This document shows positions 17,432 to 26,471 of a DNA stretch of 64,000 nt, one piece after another (within the stretch, counting starts at the first letter, position 1; the number at the start of each line of letters is the position of its first letter). The stretch is from assembly GCF_020010905.1 (NCBI RefSeq), contig NZ_JAGJBY010000001.1:4050001-4114000 (forward strand), in the 5' to 3' direction. The translations under genes and the position numbers were made by a program. The notes under the pieces are model-generated. The model searched no databases, was not told where the DNA came from, and saw only the letters and a program-made list of their open reading frames with translations. This stretch comes from Streptomyces acidiscabies. Lineage in GTDB: Bacteria; Actinomycetota; Actinomycetes; Streptomycetales; Streptomycetaceae.

Positions 17432-19945
17432 TCAGAGCTGTCCGACGGAGGTGACCCGGACGATCGCGCGGCCCTCGGCGTCGGACGCTTCGAGGTCGAC
17501 CTCCGCGCTGATCCCCCAGTCGTGGTCCCCGTTCGGGTCGTCGAAGATCTGCCGCACCCGCCACAGCCGGTTCGCCGGCTCCTCCTGGATGACGAGCAGC
17601 TTCGGCCCGCGCGCGTTCGGACCGGTGCTCAGGTCCTCGTACTCGTCCCAGTACTTGTCCATCGCCTCGCCCCACGCGTCCGCGTCCCAGCCGGACTCGC
17701 CGTCCAGGTCGCCGAGTTCGGCGACGTGGTCGAGCGCGGCCAGCTCCACGCGGCGGAACATCGCGTTGCGCACCAGGACCCGGAAGGCGCGCGTGTTCAG
17801 GGTGACCGGCTTGACCTCGTCGGCCTTCTCCTGCGCCTGCTCGGCGGTCATCTCCTCCGGGTTGGCGAGCTGCTCCCACTCGTCCAGGAGGCTGGAGTCG
17901 ACCTGGCGGACCATCTCGCCCAGCCACTCGATGAGGTCCTGGAGGTCCTCGGACTTCAGGTCGTCGGGGACGGTGTGGTCCAGGGCCTTGTAGGCGCTCG
18001 CCAGGTAGCGCAGGACGATGCCCTCGGTGCGCGCCAGCTCGTAGTGCGACACCAACTCAGTGAACGACATGGCCCGTTCGAACATGTCCCGGATCACCGA
18101 CTTCGGCGACAGCGGGTGGTCGCCGACCCACGGGTGGCTCTTGCGGTACGTGTCGTACGCGTGGAAGAGCAGCTCCTCCATCGGCTTCGGGTACGTGATG
18201 TCCTGGAGGCGCTCCATGCGCTCCTCGTACTCGACGCCGTCCGCCTTCATCAGGGCGACCGCCTCACCGCGCGCCTTGTTCTGCTGGGCGGCGAGGATCT
18301 GGCGCGGGTCGTCGAGCGTGGACTCCACGACGGAGACCATGTCCAGCGCGTACGACGGCGACTCGGGGTCGAGGAGCTCGAACGCGGCGAGTGCGAACGT
18401 GGACAGCGGCTGGTTGAGCGCGAAGTCCTGCTGGAGGTCGACCGTCAGGCGCACGATGCGGCCGGTGGCGTCCGGCTCGTCGAGCTTCTCGACGATGCCG
18501 CCGTCCAGCAGCGAGCGGTAGATCGCGATCGCCCGGCGGATGTGCCGCAACTGCTGCTTGCGCGGCTCGTGGTTGTCCTCCAGGAGGTGGCGCATCGCGG
18601 CGAACGCGTTGCCGGGGCGGGCGATCACCGACAGCAGCATCGTGTGCGTCACCCGGAAACGCGACGCCAGCGGCTCCGGCTCCGACTCGATCAGCTTGTC
18701 GAAGGTGTTCTCCGTCCAGGCCACGAAGCCTTCCGGCGCCTTCTTGCGGACCACCTTGCGCCGCTTCTTCGGATCGTCACCGGCCTTCGTGAGCGCCTTC
18801 TCGTTCTCGATGACGTGCTCCGGCGCCTGTGCGACGACGAACCCGGCCGTGTCGAACCCGGCCCGCCCCGCGCGGCCCGCGATCTGGTGGAACTCCCGCG
18901 CGCGCAGCGTCCGCACCCGGTTGCCGTCGTACTTGGTGAGGGCCGTGAACAGCACCGTACGGATCGGGACGTTGACCCCGACGCCCAGCGTGTCCGTCCC
19001 GCAGATCACCTTCAGCAGGCCCGCCTGCGCGAGCTTCTCCACCAGGCGGCGGTACTTGGGCAGCATGCCCGCGTGGTGCACGCCGATGCCGTGCCGGACG
19101 TAACGGGACAGGTTGCTGCCGAACTTGGTGGTGAAGCGGAAGTTGCCGATCAGCGCCGCGATCCGCTCCTTCTCCTCCTTCGAGCACATGTTGATGCTCA
19201 TCAGGGCCTGCGCCCGCTCCACCGCCTGCGCCTGCGTGAAGTGCACGATGTACACCGGCGCCTGCCGGGTGTCCAGCAGGTCGGTGAGGGTCTCCGTGAG
19301 CGGCGTGTAGCGGTACTCGTAGGACAGCGGCACAGGACGGGTCGCCGAGCGGACCACCGAGGTCGGCCGGCCGGTGCGGCGGGCGAGGTCCTTCTCGAAG
19401 AAGGAGACGTCCCCCAGCGTCGCCGACATCAGCACGAACTGCGCCTGCGGAAGCTCCAGGATCGGGATCTGCCAGGCCCAGCCCCGGTCGCCCTCCGCGT
19501 AGAAGTGGAACTCGTCCATGACGACCTGGCCGACGTCCGCGTTCTTGCCGTCGCGCAGCGCGATCGACGCGAGGACCTCGGCGGTGCAGCAGATCACCGG
19601 GGCGTCGGAGTTGACGGAGGCGTCGCCGGTCAGCATGCCGACGTTCTCCGTGCCGAAGATCTTGCACAACTCGAAGAACTTCTCCGACACCAGCGCCTTG
19701 ATGGGAGCCGTGTAGAACGTGACCTCGTCGCGCGCCAGCGCCGCGAAGTGCGCAGCCGCCGCGATCATGCTCTTGCCGGATCCGGTCGGCGTCGACACGA
19801 TCACGTTCGCCCCGGAGACCACCTCGATCAGCGCCTCCTCCTGGTGCGGATAGAGGGTGAGACCGCGCTCCTGCGCCCAGGACTCGAAAGCCTCGTACAG
19901 GGCGTCGGGGTCGGCGGTCGGCGGCAGCAGATCGATGAGGGTCAC
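17432..19945 (-). CDS. DEAD/DEAH-box RNA helicase (Ski2-like, DUF3516 C-terminus)
   Basis: An 837-residue superfamily 2 helicase. Walker A is TPTGSGKS (near residues 48-56), motif II is the DEFH box (near 143), motif III is MSATLGDV, and the second lobe has GIGVHHAGM, GTDTLGVGVNVP and QIAGRAGRAGFDT. The C-terminal 350 residues are all-helical and match the DUF3516 extension of actinobacterial RNA helicases, with LLFHAYDTYRKSHPWVGD as a typical piece. The start is a GTG at 19943-19945; an upstream ATG would add residues with no similarity to the family. It probably unwinds structured RNA in processing or decay. It is followed by tesB on the same strand. Confidence 0.93.
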   Translation of the reverse strand: MTLIDLLPPTADPDALYEAFESWAQERGLTLYPHQEEALIEVVSGANVIVSTPTGSGKSMIAAAAHFAALARDEVTFYTAPIKALVSEKFFELCKIFGTENVGMLTGDASVNSDAPVICCTAEVLASIALRDGKNADVGQVVMDEFHFYAEGDRGWAWQIPILELPQAQFVLMSATLGDVSFFEKDLARRTGRPTSVVRSATRPVPLSYEYRYTPLTETLTDLLDTRQAPVYIVHFTQAQAVERAQALMSINMCSKEEKERIAALIGNFRFTTKFGSNLSRYVRHGIGVHHAGMLPKYRRLVEKLAQAGLLKVICGTDTLGVGVNVPIRTVLFTALTKYDGNRVRTLRAREFHQIAGRAGRAGFDTAGFVVAQAPEHVIENEKALTKAGDDPKKRRKVVRKKAPEGFVAWTENTFDKLIESEPEPLASRFRVTHTMLLSVIARPGNAFAAMRHLLEDNHEPRKQQLRHIRRAIAIYRSLLDGGIVEKLDEPDATGRIVRLTVDLQQDFALNQPLSTFALAAFELLDPESPSYALDMVSVVESTLDDPRQILAAQQNKARGEAVALMKADGVEYEERMERLQDITYPKPMEELLFHAYDTYRKSHPWVGDHPLSPKSVIRDMFERAMSFTELVSHYELARTEGIVLRYLASAYKALDHTVPDDLKSEDLQDLIEWLGEMVRQVDSSLLDEWEQLANPEEMTAEQAQEKADEVKPVTLNTRAFRVLVRNAMFRRVELAALDHVAELGDLDGESGWDADAWGEAMDKYWDEYEDLSTGPNARGPKLLVIQEEPANRLWRVRQIFDDPNGDHDWGISAEVDLEASDAEGRAIVRVTSVGQL

Positions 19946-20090
19946 ACACCCATCTTGCCTGTCCGTACCCCTCTGAGGGGAATCGGCTGCCGGTGCGATG
20001 ATCACGACCGCTACGCTGTGTCGCCGACGGAGTGTCAGGGCACCCGGTCAACTAGGCAGCGGCACAAGAGAAGCGGGGCGGGCGAGCGCC

Positions 20091-20885
20091 ATGATGGGAC
20101 CAGCACACTCACTGTCGGGCGCCGCGGCCTGGCTCGGCGTCGGAGCCGCCGCCGCGGCGGCGGGGGAGCCGATGCCGTGGCCGGTCGTCCTGGCCGGCGC
20201 GCTGATCTGCGCGGGCGCCGCCCTCGCCCCCGACCTCGACCACAAGGCCGCCACGATCTCGCGCGCCTTCGGGCCCGTCTCGCGCTGGCTCTGCGAGATC
20301 GTCGACAAGCTGTCGTACGCCGCCTACAAGGCGACCCGCAAACCCGGCGACCCGCGCCGCTCGGGAGGGCACCGCACGCTGACGCACACCTGGCTGTGGG
20401 CGGTGATGATCGGCGCGGGCGCCTCGGCGCTGGCGGTCATGGGGGGCCGCTGGGCGGTGCTCGCGCTCCTCTTCGTGCACATGGTGCTGGCGATCGAGGG
20501 CCTGCTGTGGCGGGCCGCCCGAGGCTCCAGCAGCGACATCCTGGTGTGGCTGCTGGCGGCGAGCAGCGCGTGGATCATCGCCGGGGTGCTGGACAAGCCA
20601 GGCAACGGCTCCGACTGGCTGTTCACCGACCCGGGCCAGCAGTACCTGTGGCTGGGGCTGCCGATCCTGCTGGGCGCGCTGGTGCACGACCTCGGGGACG
20701 CGCTGACCGTCTCCGGCTGCCCGGTCCTGTGGCCCATCCCGATCGGCCGCAAGCGCTGGTACCCGATCGGCCCGCCGAAGGCGATGCGGTTCCGCGCCGG
20801 GAGCTGGGTCGAACTGAAGGTCCTCATGCCGGTGTTCATGCTGCTGGGCGGCGTCGGCGGGGCGGCGGCCCTCAACTTCATCTGA
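20091..20885 (+). CDS. Metal-dependent hydrolase-like membrane protein (DUF457/YdjM family)
   Basis: A 264-residue membrane protein with the N-terminal signature MMGPAHSLSGAAAWLG, the cytoplasmic ALAPDLDHKAATISR and SGGHRTLTHTWLW. His and Asp residues in these segments form the putative metal site of the DUF457 (LexA-regulated YdjM-like) family. About six transmembrane helices are visible, and HDLGDALTVSGCPVLWPIPIG near the C-terminus is also conserved. Enzymatic activity is unproven. It is divergent from the helicase gene (145 bp) and its stop lies 8 bp from the stop of the convergent L31 gene. The second ATG (20094) is an equally possible start. Confidence 0.88.
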   Translation: MMGPAHSLSGAAAWLGVGAAAAAAGEPMPWPVVLAGALICAGAALAPDLDHKAATISRAFGPVSRWLCEIVDKLSYAAYKATRKPGDPRRSGGHRTLTHTWLWAVMIGAGASALAVMGGRWAVLALLFVHMVLAIEGLLWRAARGSSSDILVWLLAASSAWIIAGVLDKPGNGSDWLFTDPGQQYLWLGLPILLGALVHDLGDALTVSGCPVLWPIPIGRKRWYPIGPPKAMRFRAGSWVELKVLMPVFMLLGGVGGAAALNFI

Positions 20886-20893
20886 CGCCCGGT

Positions 20894-21139
20894 TCAGCCC
20901 TCGCCGTAACGCCGCTCGAAGCGGGCGACACGGCCCTCCGTGTCGAGCGTGCGGGCCTTGCCGGTGTAGAAGGGGTGGCTCTGCGAGGAGATCTCCACGT
21001 CCACGACCGGGTACGTCTCACCGTCGTCCCACTCGATTGTCTCCGCGCTCGTCGCGGTGGAGCGGGTCAGGAAGGCGTAGCCGGCGGCGCGGTCGCGGAA
21101 GACGACCTCGTGGTAGTCGGGGTGCTGGTCCTGCTGCAT
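20894..21139 (-). CDS. rpmE2: Ribosomal protein L31 type B (zinc-free paralogue)
   Basis: An 81-residue L31 of the C-minus type: HPDYHEVVFRD, then SSQSHPFYTGKARTLDTEGRVARFERRYG. It has no cysteine, so it cannot form the zinc ribbon of the housekeeping L31. In Streptomyces such paralogues are expressed under zinc starvation through Zur and replace the zinc-containing protein on the ribosome. No clear Zur box could be recognised upstream. The ribosome site AGAAGGAG is strong. A DUF5709 gene lies upstream on the same strand. Confidence 0.95.
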   Translation of the reverse strand: MQQDQHPDYHEVVFRDRAAGYAFLTRSTATSAETIEWDDGETYPVVDVEISSQSHPFYTGKARTLDTEGRVARFERRYGEG

Positions 21140-21172
21140 GAGGTCTCCTTCTGGAAGGGGGATCGGGGGCCG

Positions 21173-21643
21173 TCAGCCCGACAGCGCGTCCTCGTCGACG
21201 ATGTGCATCGCTGCCTCCTCCGCCGAGGAGGCAGCACCGTCGATCCCGACGTCGGTGGCGATCAGGCCGCTCTCCTCGTCCTCGTGCGCGCCCTCGTCGG
21301 GGGCGACGAGACGGCCCGAGCGGACGGTGCCGACCTCGTTGTCGAGGAGCTCGCCGTCACCGCCGTCGTAGTCGCCGAGGCCGTCGCCGTCGTACGCGGA
21401 GACGTCCGGGACCTCCTCGGCGAGCCGCTCGTCGAGGGTCTCCCCGCGCCGGGCCTCCGCCGCCGTCACGCCGGTGTGCTCCACGGCCCACGGCCGCTCC
21501 GGCGGGGACCAGCCGCGGTCGAGGGGGTCGCCGACGCCGTCCTGGTCGAGGGTGTCCTCGGCGTCCAGCAGCCCCGCGTCGTCCTGCACCTCGGACCCGT
21601 CGGGCTGGTAGACGTCGTCTCCCCATCCGTCACCGCTGGTCAC
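21173..21643 (-). CDS. DUF5709 family protein
   Basis: A 156-residue, very acidic, Asp/Gly/Glu-rich protein of the actinobacterial DUF5709 family. Recognisable parts are VYQPDGSEVQDDAGLLDAED, GWSPPERPWAVEHTGVTAAE and ARRGETLDERLAEEVPD. It is probably disordered in solution. The start is the GTG at 21641-21643, with CTGGAGG upstream. It stands 33 bp before rpmE2 on the same strand, so the two may be co-transcribed. Confidence 0.85.
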   Translation of the reverse strand: MTSGDGWGDDVYQPDGSEVQDDAGLLDAEDTLDQDGVGDPLDRGWSPPERPWAVEHTGVTAAEARRGETLDERLAEEVPDVSAYDGDGLGDYDGGDGELLDNEVGTVRSGRLVAPDEGAHEDEESGLIATDVGIDGAASSAEEAAMHIVDEDALSG

Positions 21644-21895
21644 GCACACCTCCAGAGGGCTCGTCCACCGTCGCCCGGCACGAACCGGCACACACCGCGC
21701 GCGGGTACTGCCCTCCAACGTTCCACCCGCCCCCGCGCCCGCGCAACGGCAACGGCTGTGACGCGGGACGACGGCAGCGGGTACGGGGGCGGGGACGTGT
21801 ACGGCGGGACGCCGCCCGACCCGTCCGGCACGGGCCCGCCTCCCGCACCGGCGCCCCCTGGCGAAACCGCCCCGGCAGGCCCCCGCACCCCCGCC

Positions 21896-23680
21896 TCACC
21901 CGTGCCACGACCTCCACAGCGCCGCGTACGCCCCGCCCGCCGCGACCAGCTCCGTGTGGCTCCCCAGCTCGCTGATCCGCCCCTCCTCCACGACGGCGAT
22001 GACGTCCGCGTCGTGCGCGGTGTGCAGCCGGTGGGCGATGGCGATGACCGTACGGCCGTCGAGGACGCGGGACAGGGACCGCTCCAGGTGGCGGGCCGCG
22101 CGCGGGTCGAGGAGCGAGGTCGCCTCGTCGAGGACGAGGGTGTGCGGGTCGGCCAGCACGAGGCGGGCCAGCGCGATCTGCTGCGCCTGCGCCGGGGTGA
22201 GGGCGAGCCCGCCGGAGCCGACCTCGGTGTCGAGACCGCCGTCCAGAGCACGCGCCCACGCGGACGCGTCGACCGCGCCCAGCGCCGCCCACAGCTCGGC
22301 GTCGTCCGCGTCGGTGCGCGCGAGCAGGAGGTTGTCGCGCAGGGAGCCGACGAAGACGTGGTGCTCCTGGTTGACGAGGGCGACGTGCGAGCGGACCTGC
22401 TCGGCGGTCATCCGCGACAGCTCGGCCCCGCCGAGGGCGACGTGGCCGGTACGGGGCGCGTAGATCCCGGCGAGCAGCCGCCCCAGCGTCGACTTCCCGG
22501 CCCCCGAGGGACCGACCAGCGCCAGCCGCGTACCCGGCGCGACCGCCAGCGACACCTCGCGCAGGACGTCGACGCCTTCCCGGTACCCGAAGCGCACCGA
22601 GTCCGCGGCCAGCTCCCGCCCCTCGGGCGCGAGATCCTCCTGACCGGCGTCCGGCTCGATCTCCCGCACCCCCACCAGCCGGGCCAGCGACACCTGCGCG
22701 ACCTGCAACTCGTCGTACCAGCGCAGGATCAGGTTCACCGGATCGACCAGCATCTGCGCGAGCAGCGCCCCGGTGGTGAGCTGCCCGACCCCGATCCACC
22801 CCTGGAGGGCGAACACGCCGCCGAGCATCAGCACGGACGCGAGGACCGTGATGTGTACGCCGTTGATGATGGGGAACAGCACCGACCGCAGCCAGAGCGT
22901 GTACCGCTCCCAACTCGTCCATTGCCGGATCCGCAGCTCGGACAGGGCGACCCGGCGCTCCCCGAGCCGGTGCGCCTCGACGGTCCGGCCGGCGTCCACG
23001 GTCTCCGCGAGCGCGGCGGCGACAGCCGCGTACCCGGCGGCCTCCGACCGGTACCCGGCGGGCGCCCGCTTGAAGTACCAGCGCCAGCCGACGACCAGCA
23101 GTGGCACGGCGAGCAGGACGGCGGCGGCGGCGAGCGGCGGCGCCGTCACGACGAGGCCGCCGAGCAGCAGCGCCGACCACAGCACGCCGATGATCAGCTG
23201 CGGCACGGCCTCGCGCATGGCGTTCGCGAGCCGGTCGATGTCGGTGGTGATGCGCGAGAGCAGATCCCCGGTCCCGGCCCGCTCCAGCACGCCCGGCGGC
23301 AGCCGCACCGACCTGACGAGGAAGTCCTCGCGCAGGTCGGCCAGCATCCGCTCCCCGAGCATCGCCCCGCGCAGCCGCATCTGGTGCACGAAGACGGCCT
23401 GCACGCCGAGCGAGAGCGTGAACAGGGTGACGGTCAGCCCGAGCCGCAGCTCCCGCTCACCCGCCGACACCCGCTCGACGAGGTCGCCCAGCAGCCACGG
23501 TCCCACCATCGAGGCGACCGTCGCGACGATGTTGACGACCACCAGGACCAGGAAGGCGCGCCGGTGCCGGCGCACCAGTTCACCGACGTACGCGCGGACG
23601 GTGGCGGGCGCGCCGACGGGCAGGGTGCTCGCCGTCGTCGGCGCGGCCGGGTCGTACTGCGGTGGCTTCACGCCGATCAT
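21896..23680 (-). CDS. ABC exporter half-transporter with intact Walker A and degenerate signature
   Basis: A 594-residue half-transporter: an N-terminal six-helix permease domain (about residues 40-330) and a C-terminal ATPase. The Walker A GPSGAGKST (near 387-395), Walker B LVLDEA with its catalytic Glu, and H-loop AHRLHT are intact. The ABC signature, normally LSGGQ, reads LTPAQ (near 495). The start overlaps the stop of the upstream partner gene by 4 bp (ATGA, 23677-23680), with a GAGGAG ribosome site inside it. With the partner at 23677-25599 it makes a heterodimer with one catalytic composite site. The substrate is unknown; this type exports drugs, lipids or peptides. Confidence 0.9.
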   Translation of the reverse strand: MIGVKPPQYDPAAPTTASTLPVGAPATVRAYVGELVRRHRRAFLVLVVVNIVATVASMVGPWLLGDLVERVSAGERELRLGLTVTLFTLSLGVQAVFVHQMRLRGAMLGERMLADLREDFLVRSVRLPPGVLERAGTGDLLSRITTDIDRLANAMREAVPQLIIGVLWSALLLGGLVVTAPPLAAAAVLLAVPLLVVGWRWYFKRAPAGYRSEAAGYAAVAAALAETVDAGRTVEAHRLGERRVALSELRIRQWTSWERYTLWLRSVLFPIINGVHITVLASVLMLGGVFALQGWIGVGQLTTGALLAQMLVDPVNLILRWYDELQVAQVSLARLVGVREIEPDAGQEDLAPEGRELAADSVRFGYREGVDVLREVSLAVAPGTRLALVGPSGAGKSTLGRLLAGIYAPRTGHVALGGAELSRMTAEQVRSHVALVNQEHHVFVGSLRDNLLLARTDADDAELWAALGAVDASAWARALDGGLDTEVGSGGLALTPAQAQQIALARLVLADPHTLVLDEATSLLDPRAARHLERSLSRVLDGRTVIAIAHRLHTAHDADVIAVVEEGRISELGSHTELVAAGGAYAALWRSWHG

Positions 23681-25599
23681 GCCGACTCCTCGATCTTCTC
23701 CGACTCGGGCCTGACGGTCTCGGGCCTGACGGTGCTGGGTTCGACAGGGGCCGGTACGGAGGTGTCCGGCACGCCGCTCGTGGGTACGGCGCCGTCCGGC
23801 GCACCCTCGTCCGACACCTCCCGCGTCACCACCGCCCGGTACCGGGGCTCGTCCCGCAGCAGCTCGCGGTGCGTGCCCACGGCGGTCACCTCACCGTCGT
23901 CCACCAGGACCACCCGGTCCGCGACGTCCAGCAGCAGCGGCGACGACGTGAACACCACCGTCGTACGCCCCTTGCGCAACCCCCGTACGCCCTCCGAGAT
24001 CCGTGCCTCCGTGTGGGAGTCGACGGCGGACGTCGGCTCGTCGAGGATCAGCACCTCCGGGTCGGTGACCAGGGAGCGGGCGAGCGCGAGGCGCTGGCGC
24101 TGGCCGCCGGAGAGGGAGCGCCCGCGTTCGGTGATGTGGGCGTCCATGGGGTCGCCCGGCGTGCCCTGGGCGAGCGCGTCGAGGACGTCCTCGCAGCGCG
24201 CGGCGGCGAGCGCGGCGTCCGCCTCGACCGCGCCGGACGACGGCACGTCGAGCAGCTCGCGCAGGGTGCCGGACAGCAGCACGGGGTCCTTGTCCTGGAC
24301 GAGTACGGCGGTCCGCGCGACGTCCAGCGGGAGCGCGTCCAGCGCCACCCCGCCCAGCTCCGCGGACGGCCCCTCCTCGACGGAGTGCCCCCCGAGCCGC
24401 TCGGCGAGCCGCCCGGCCGCGTCGGGATCACCGCAGACCACGGCGGTGAGGACCCCGGCGGGGGCGAGCAGCCCGGAGCCGGGGTCGTACAGGTCCCCGG
24501 CGGCGAAGTTCTCCGGGCCGGTACGGGGCTCACTCGCGGCACCTGCCGGGGAACGGCCGGAAACGGACGACGCCCCATCCTCGCCCGACACCCCGGAACC
24601 CGCCCCGCGCTCCAACGACAGCACCCGAGCCGCCCGTTGAGCCGACGGCCGCGAGAACGAGTAGGCCATCGCGATCTCCTCGAAGTGCCGCAGGGGATAC
24701 GACAACACCGCGACAGAGCTGTAGACCGTGACGAGTTCCCCCACCGAAACCCGCCCCTCCTGCGCCAGATGAACCCCGTACCAGACCACCCCCACCAGCA
24801 GCAGCCCCGGCAGCAACCCCTGGAGCGCGCTGATCAGCGCCCACATGCTGGCGCTGCGGACAGCGGCGTGCCGGACGTCCTGGGAGGCGGCGCGGTAGCG
24901 GTCGAGGAACAGTTCCTCCCCGCCGATCCCGCGCAGCACCCGCAGCCCCGCGACGGTGTCGGACGCCAACTCGGTCGCGCGCCCCGCCTTCTCGCGCTGG
25001 ACGTCGGCCCGCCGGGTCGCCCGGGGCAGCAGCGGCAGCGCCGCGACCGCCACGACGGGCAGCCCGACGGCGACGACGACACCGAGCGCGGGCTGGTAGA
25101 AGAGCAGTCCGACGCAGACGAGGACGACGGTGACGGCGGCGGCCGTGAACCGGGACACCGCCTCGACGAACCATCCGATCTTCTCCACGTCGCCTGTCGA
25201 AACGGCGACCACTTCACCGGCCGCGACCCGCCGCGTGAGCCCCGCCCCGAGCACCGACGCCTTGCGGGCCAGCAACTGCTGGACGCGGGCCGCCGCGGTG
25301 ATCCAGTTGGTGACGGCGGCGCGGTGCAGGAACGTGTCCCCGACGGCGATGGCGATCCCGAACAGCAGCATCAGCGCGCCCGCCAGCGCGAGCCGGGTGC
25401 CCGACCGGTCGACGACGGCCTGGACGGCGTACCCCACGACGAACGGCTGCGCGGACACGGCCGGGAAGTGGGTCAGGCCCCAGCCCAGCGACTTGAGCTG
25501 ACCGCCCGCCTGGCTGCGGCCGAGCCACCACAGGAAGCGGGGCCCGGAGCGCGCGTCCGGCACACCCGGGTCTCGGTACGGAAGATCTTGGATCTGCAT
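23677..25599 (-). CDS. ABC exporter half-transporter with intact signature and degenerate Walker A
   Basis: A 640-residue half-transporter, first gene of the pair. The permease domain (about 40-330) contains the usual six helices. The ATPase signature LSGGQRQRLALARSLV and Walker B LILDEPTSAVD are intact. Walker A is lost: the position near residue 391 reads CGDPDAAGRLAERL without the P-loop Lys. The H-loop His is also missing (FTSSPLLL). The defects complement those of the partner gene, so the non-canonical composite site combines a dead Walker A with a dead signature. A Ser/Gly/Ala-rich linker (about 330-365) lies between the domains. Confidence 0.9.
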   Translation of the reverse strand: MQIQDLPYRDPGVPDARSGPRFLWWLGRSQAGGQLKSLGWGLTHFPAVSAQPFVVGYAVQAVVDRSGTRLALAGALMLLFGIAIAVGDTFLHRAAVTNWITAAARVQQLLARKASVLGAGLTRRVAAGEVVAVSTGDVEKIGWFVEAVSRFTAAAVTVVLVCVGLLFYQPALGVVVAVGLPVVAVAALPLLPRATRRADVQREKAGRATELASDTVAGLRVLRGIGGEELFLDRYRAASQDVRHAAVRSASMWALISALQGLLPGLLLVGVVWYGVHLAQEGRVSVGELVTVYSSVAVLSYPLRHFEEIAMAYSFSRPSAQRAARVLSLERGAGSGVSGEDGASSVSGRSPAGAASEPRTGPENFAAGDLYDPGSGLLAPAGVLTAVVCGDPDAAGRLAERLGGHSVEEGPSAELGGVALDALPLDVARTAVLVQDKDPVLLSGTLRELLDVPSSGAVEADAALAAARCEDVLDALAQGTPGDPMDAHITERGRSLSGGQRQRLALARSLVTDPEVLILDEPTSAVDSHTEARISEGVRGLRKGRTTVVFTSSPLLLDVADRVVLVDDGEVTAVGTHRELLRDEPRYRAVVTREVSDEGAPDGAVPTSGVPDTSVPAPVEPSTVRPETVRPESEKIEESA

Positions 25600-25705
25600 G
25601 ACGTCCCAGGAGCTCGTGTCAGAAGGAGGCGCAAACCGTGCCAGCCTCGCCGCGCCGGACCGCCGATCTCAACCGGTTTTCCCTCGGGCCGCCGGGATTG
25701 CGACT

Positions 25706-26425
25706 ATGGAACGCATGCGAGGAACTGTGACGCGATCCCTGGCCGCGGCCGGAGCGCTGCTTGTCGCCCTGACCGGCTGCGCGAGCACGCAGGCGCCCGA
25801 CAGCGCGGACGCGGGGACGAAGAAGCCGGCCGCCGCACGGGCCCTGACCACCGTTCCGGACGTCGGCCCGGGCTTCCTGAAGCGCATTCCGGCCGCCTCA
25901 CGACAAGTCGTCGCGGTTTATGGCGACGGCAGGAACTCTCCGGACGCGACGGCCGTTCTCTACATCAAGCAGGGCAGAACCTGGCAGAAGGAGAGCAGTT
26001 GGCCGGCCCACAACGCGCGCAAGGGCTGGACGACCGATCACCACGAGAACGACGGCCGCAGCCCGGTGGGAGTGTTCACGCTCACCGACGCGGGCGGCGT
26101 CCTGAAGAACCCCGGCACGAAACTGCCGTACACCCGCTCCGGCGCCTTCGAGACGCCGAGTTGGTGGCAGAAGCCGTACCGGCACGACTTCGACTACGTC
26201 ATCGCCATCGACTACAACCGGATCAAGGGCACCTCCCCGAGCGACCCGACCCGCCCGGAGGGGGAGAAGAAGGGAGGGAGCATCTGGCTCCACATGGACC
26301 ACGGCAGCGGTACCTCGGCCTGCGTCAGCCTGTCGAAGGCGGGCATGGAACACCTGCTGCGGACCCTGGACCCGGCCGCGCACCCGGTCGTGGTGATGGG
26401 GGACCGGGCCGGACTGAAGGCCTGA
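25706..26425 (+). CDS. L,D-transpeptidase-like (YkuD-fold) lipoprotein
   Basis: A 239-residue secreted lipoprotein. The signal peptide ends in LVALTGC, with lipobox Cys at residue 25. The mature part has the catalytic core of a YkuD-like fold: SIWLHMDHGSGTSACVSL, with the invariant His and Cys206 as nucleophile, preceded by DFDYVIAIDYNRIKGTSPSD. The motif is shorter than in classical L,D-transpeptidases and matches the actinomycete murein-related relatives. It probably acts on peptidoglycan at the outer face of the membrane. The start could also be the ATG at 25715. It is divergent from the ABC exporter pair. A promoter for the next gene lies just after its stop. Confidence 0.85.
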   Translation: MERMRGTVTRSLAAAGALLVALTGCASTQAPDSADAGTKKPAAARALTTVPDVGPGFLKRIPAASRQVVAVYGDGRNSPDATAVLYIKQGRTWQKESSWPAHNARKGWTTDHHENDGRSPVGVFTLTDAGGVLKNPGTKLPYTRSGAFETPSWWQKPYRHDFDYVIAIDYNRIKGTSPSDPTRPEGEKKGGSIWLHMDHGSGTSACVSLSKAGMEHLLRTLDPAAHPVVVMGDRAGLKA

Positions 26426-26434
26426 ACCGCACGG

Positions 26435-26464
26435 TTGCGGGACGCGGGGGACTCCCCTTAGAAC
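26435..26464 (+). promoter_or_regulatory. Probable leaderless promoter of the PNGase A-like gene
   Basis: TTGCGG (26435-26440) and TAGAAC (26459-26464) are separated by 18 bp. The -10 box ends 7 bp before the ATG at 26472, and no ribosome site is visible, which fits a leaderless transcript. Confidence 0.4.
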
Positions 26465-26471
26465 ACCGGCC

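Noticed and set aside
17087..24640. An open frame of over 2500 codons on the plus strand
   Set aside because: It is antisense to tesB, the DEAD-box helicase and the ABC exporter genes and crosses their boundaries. Its translation is Arg/Gln/Leu-rich without any domain. It is an artefact of extreme GC content.
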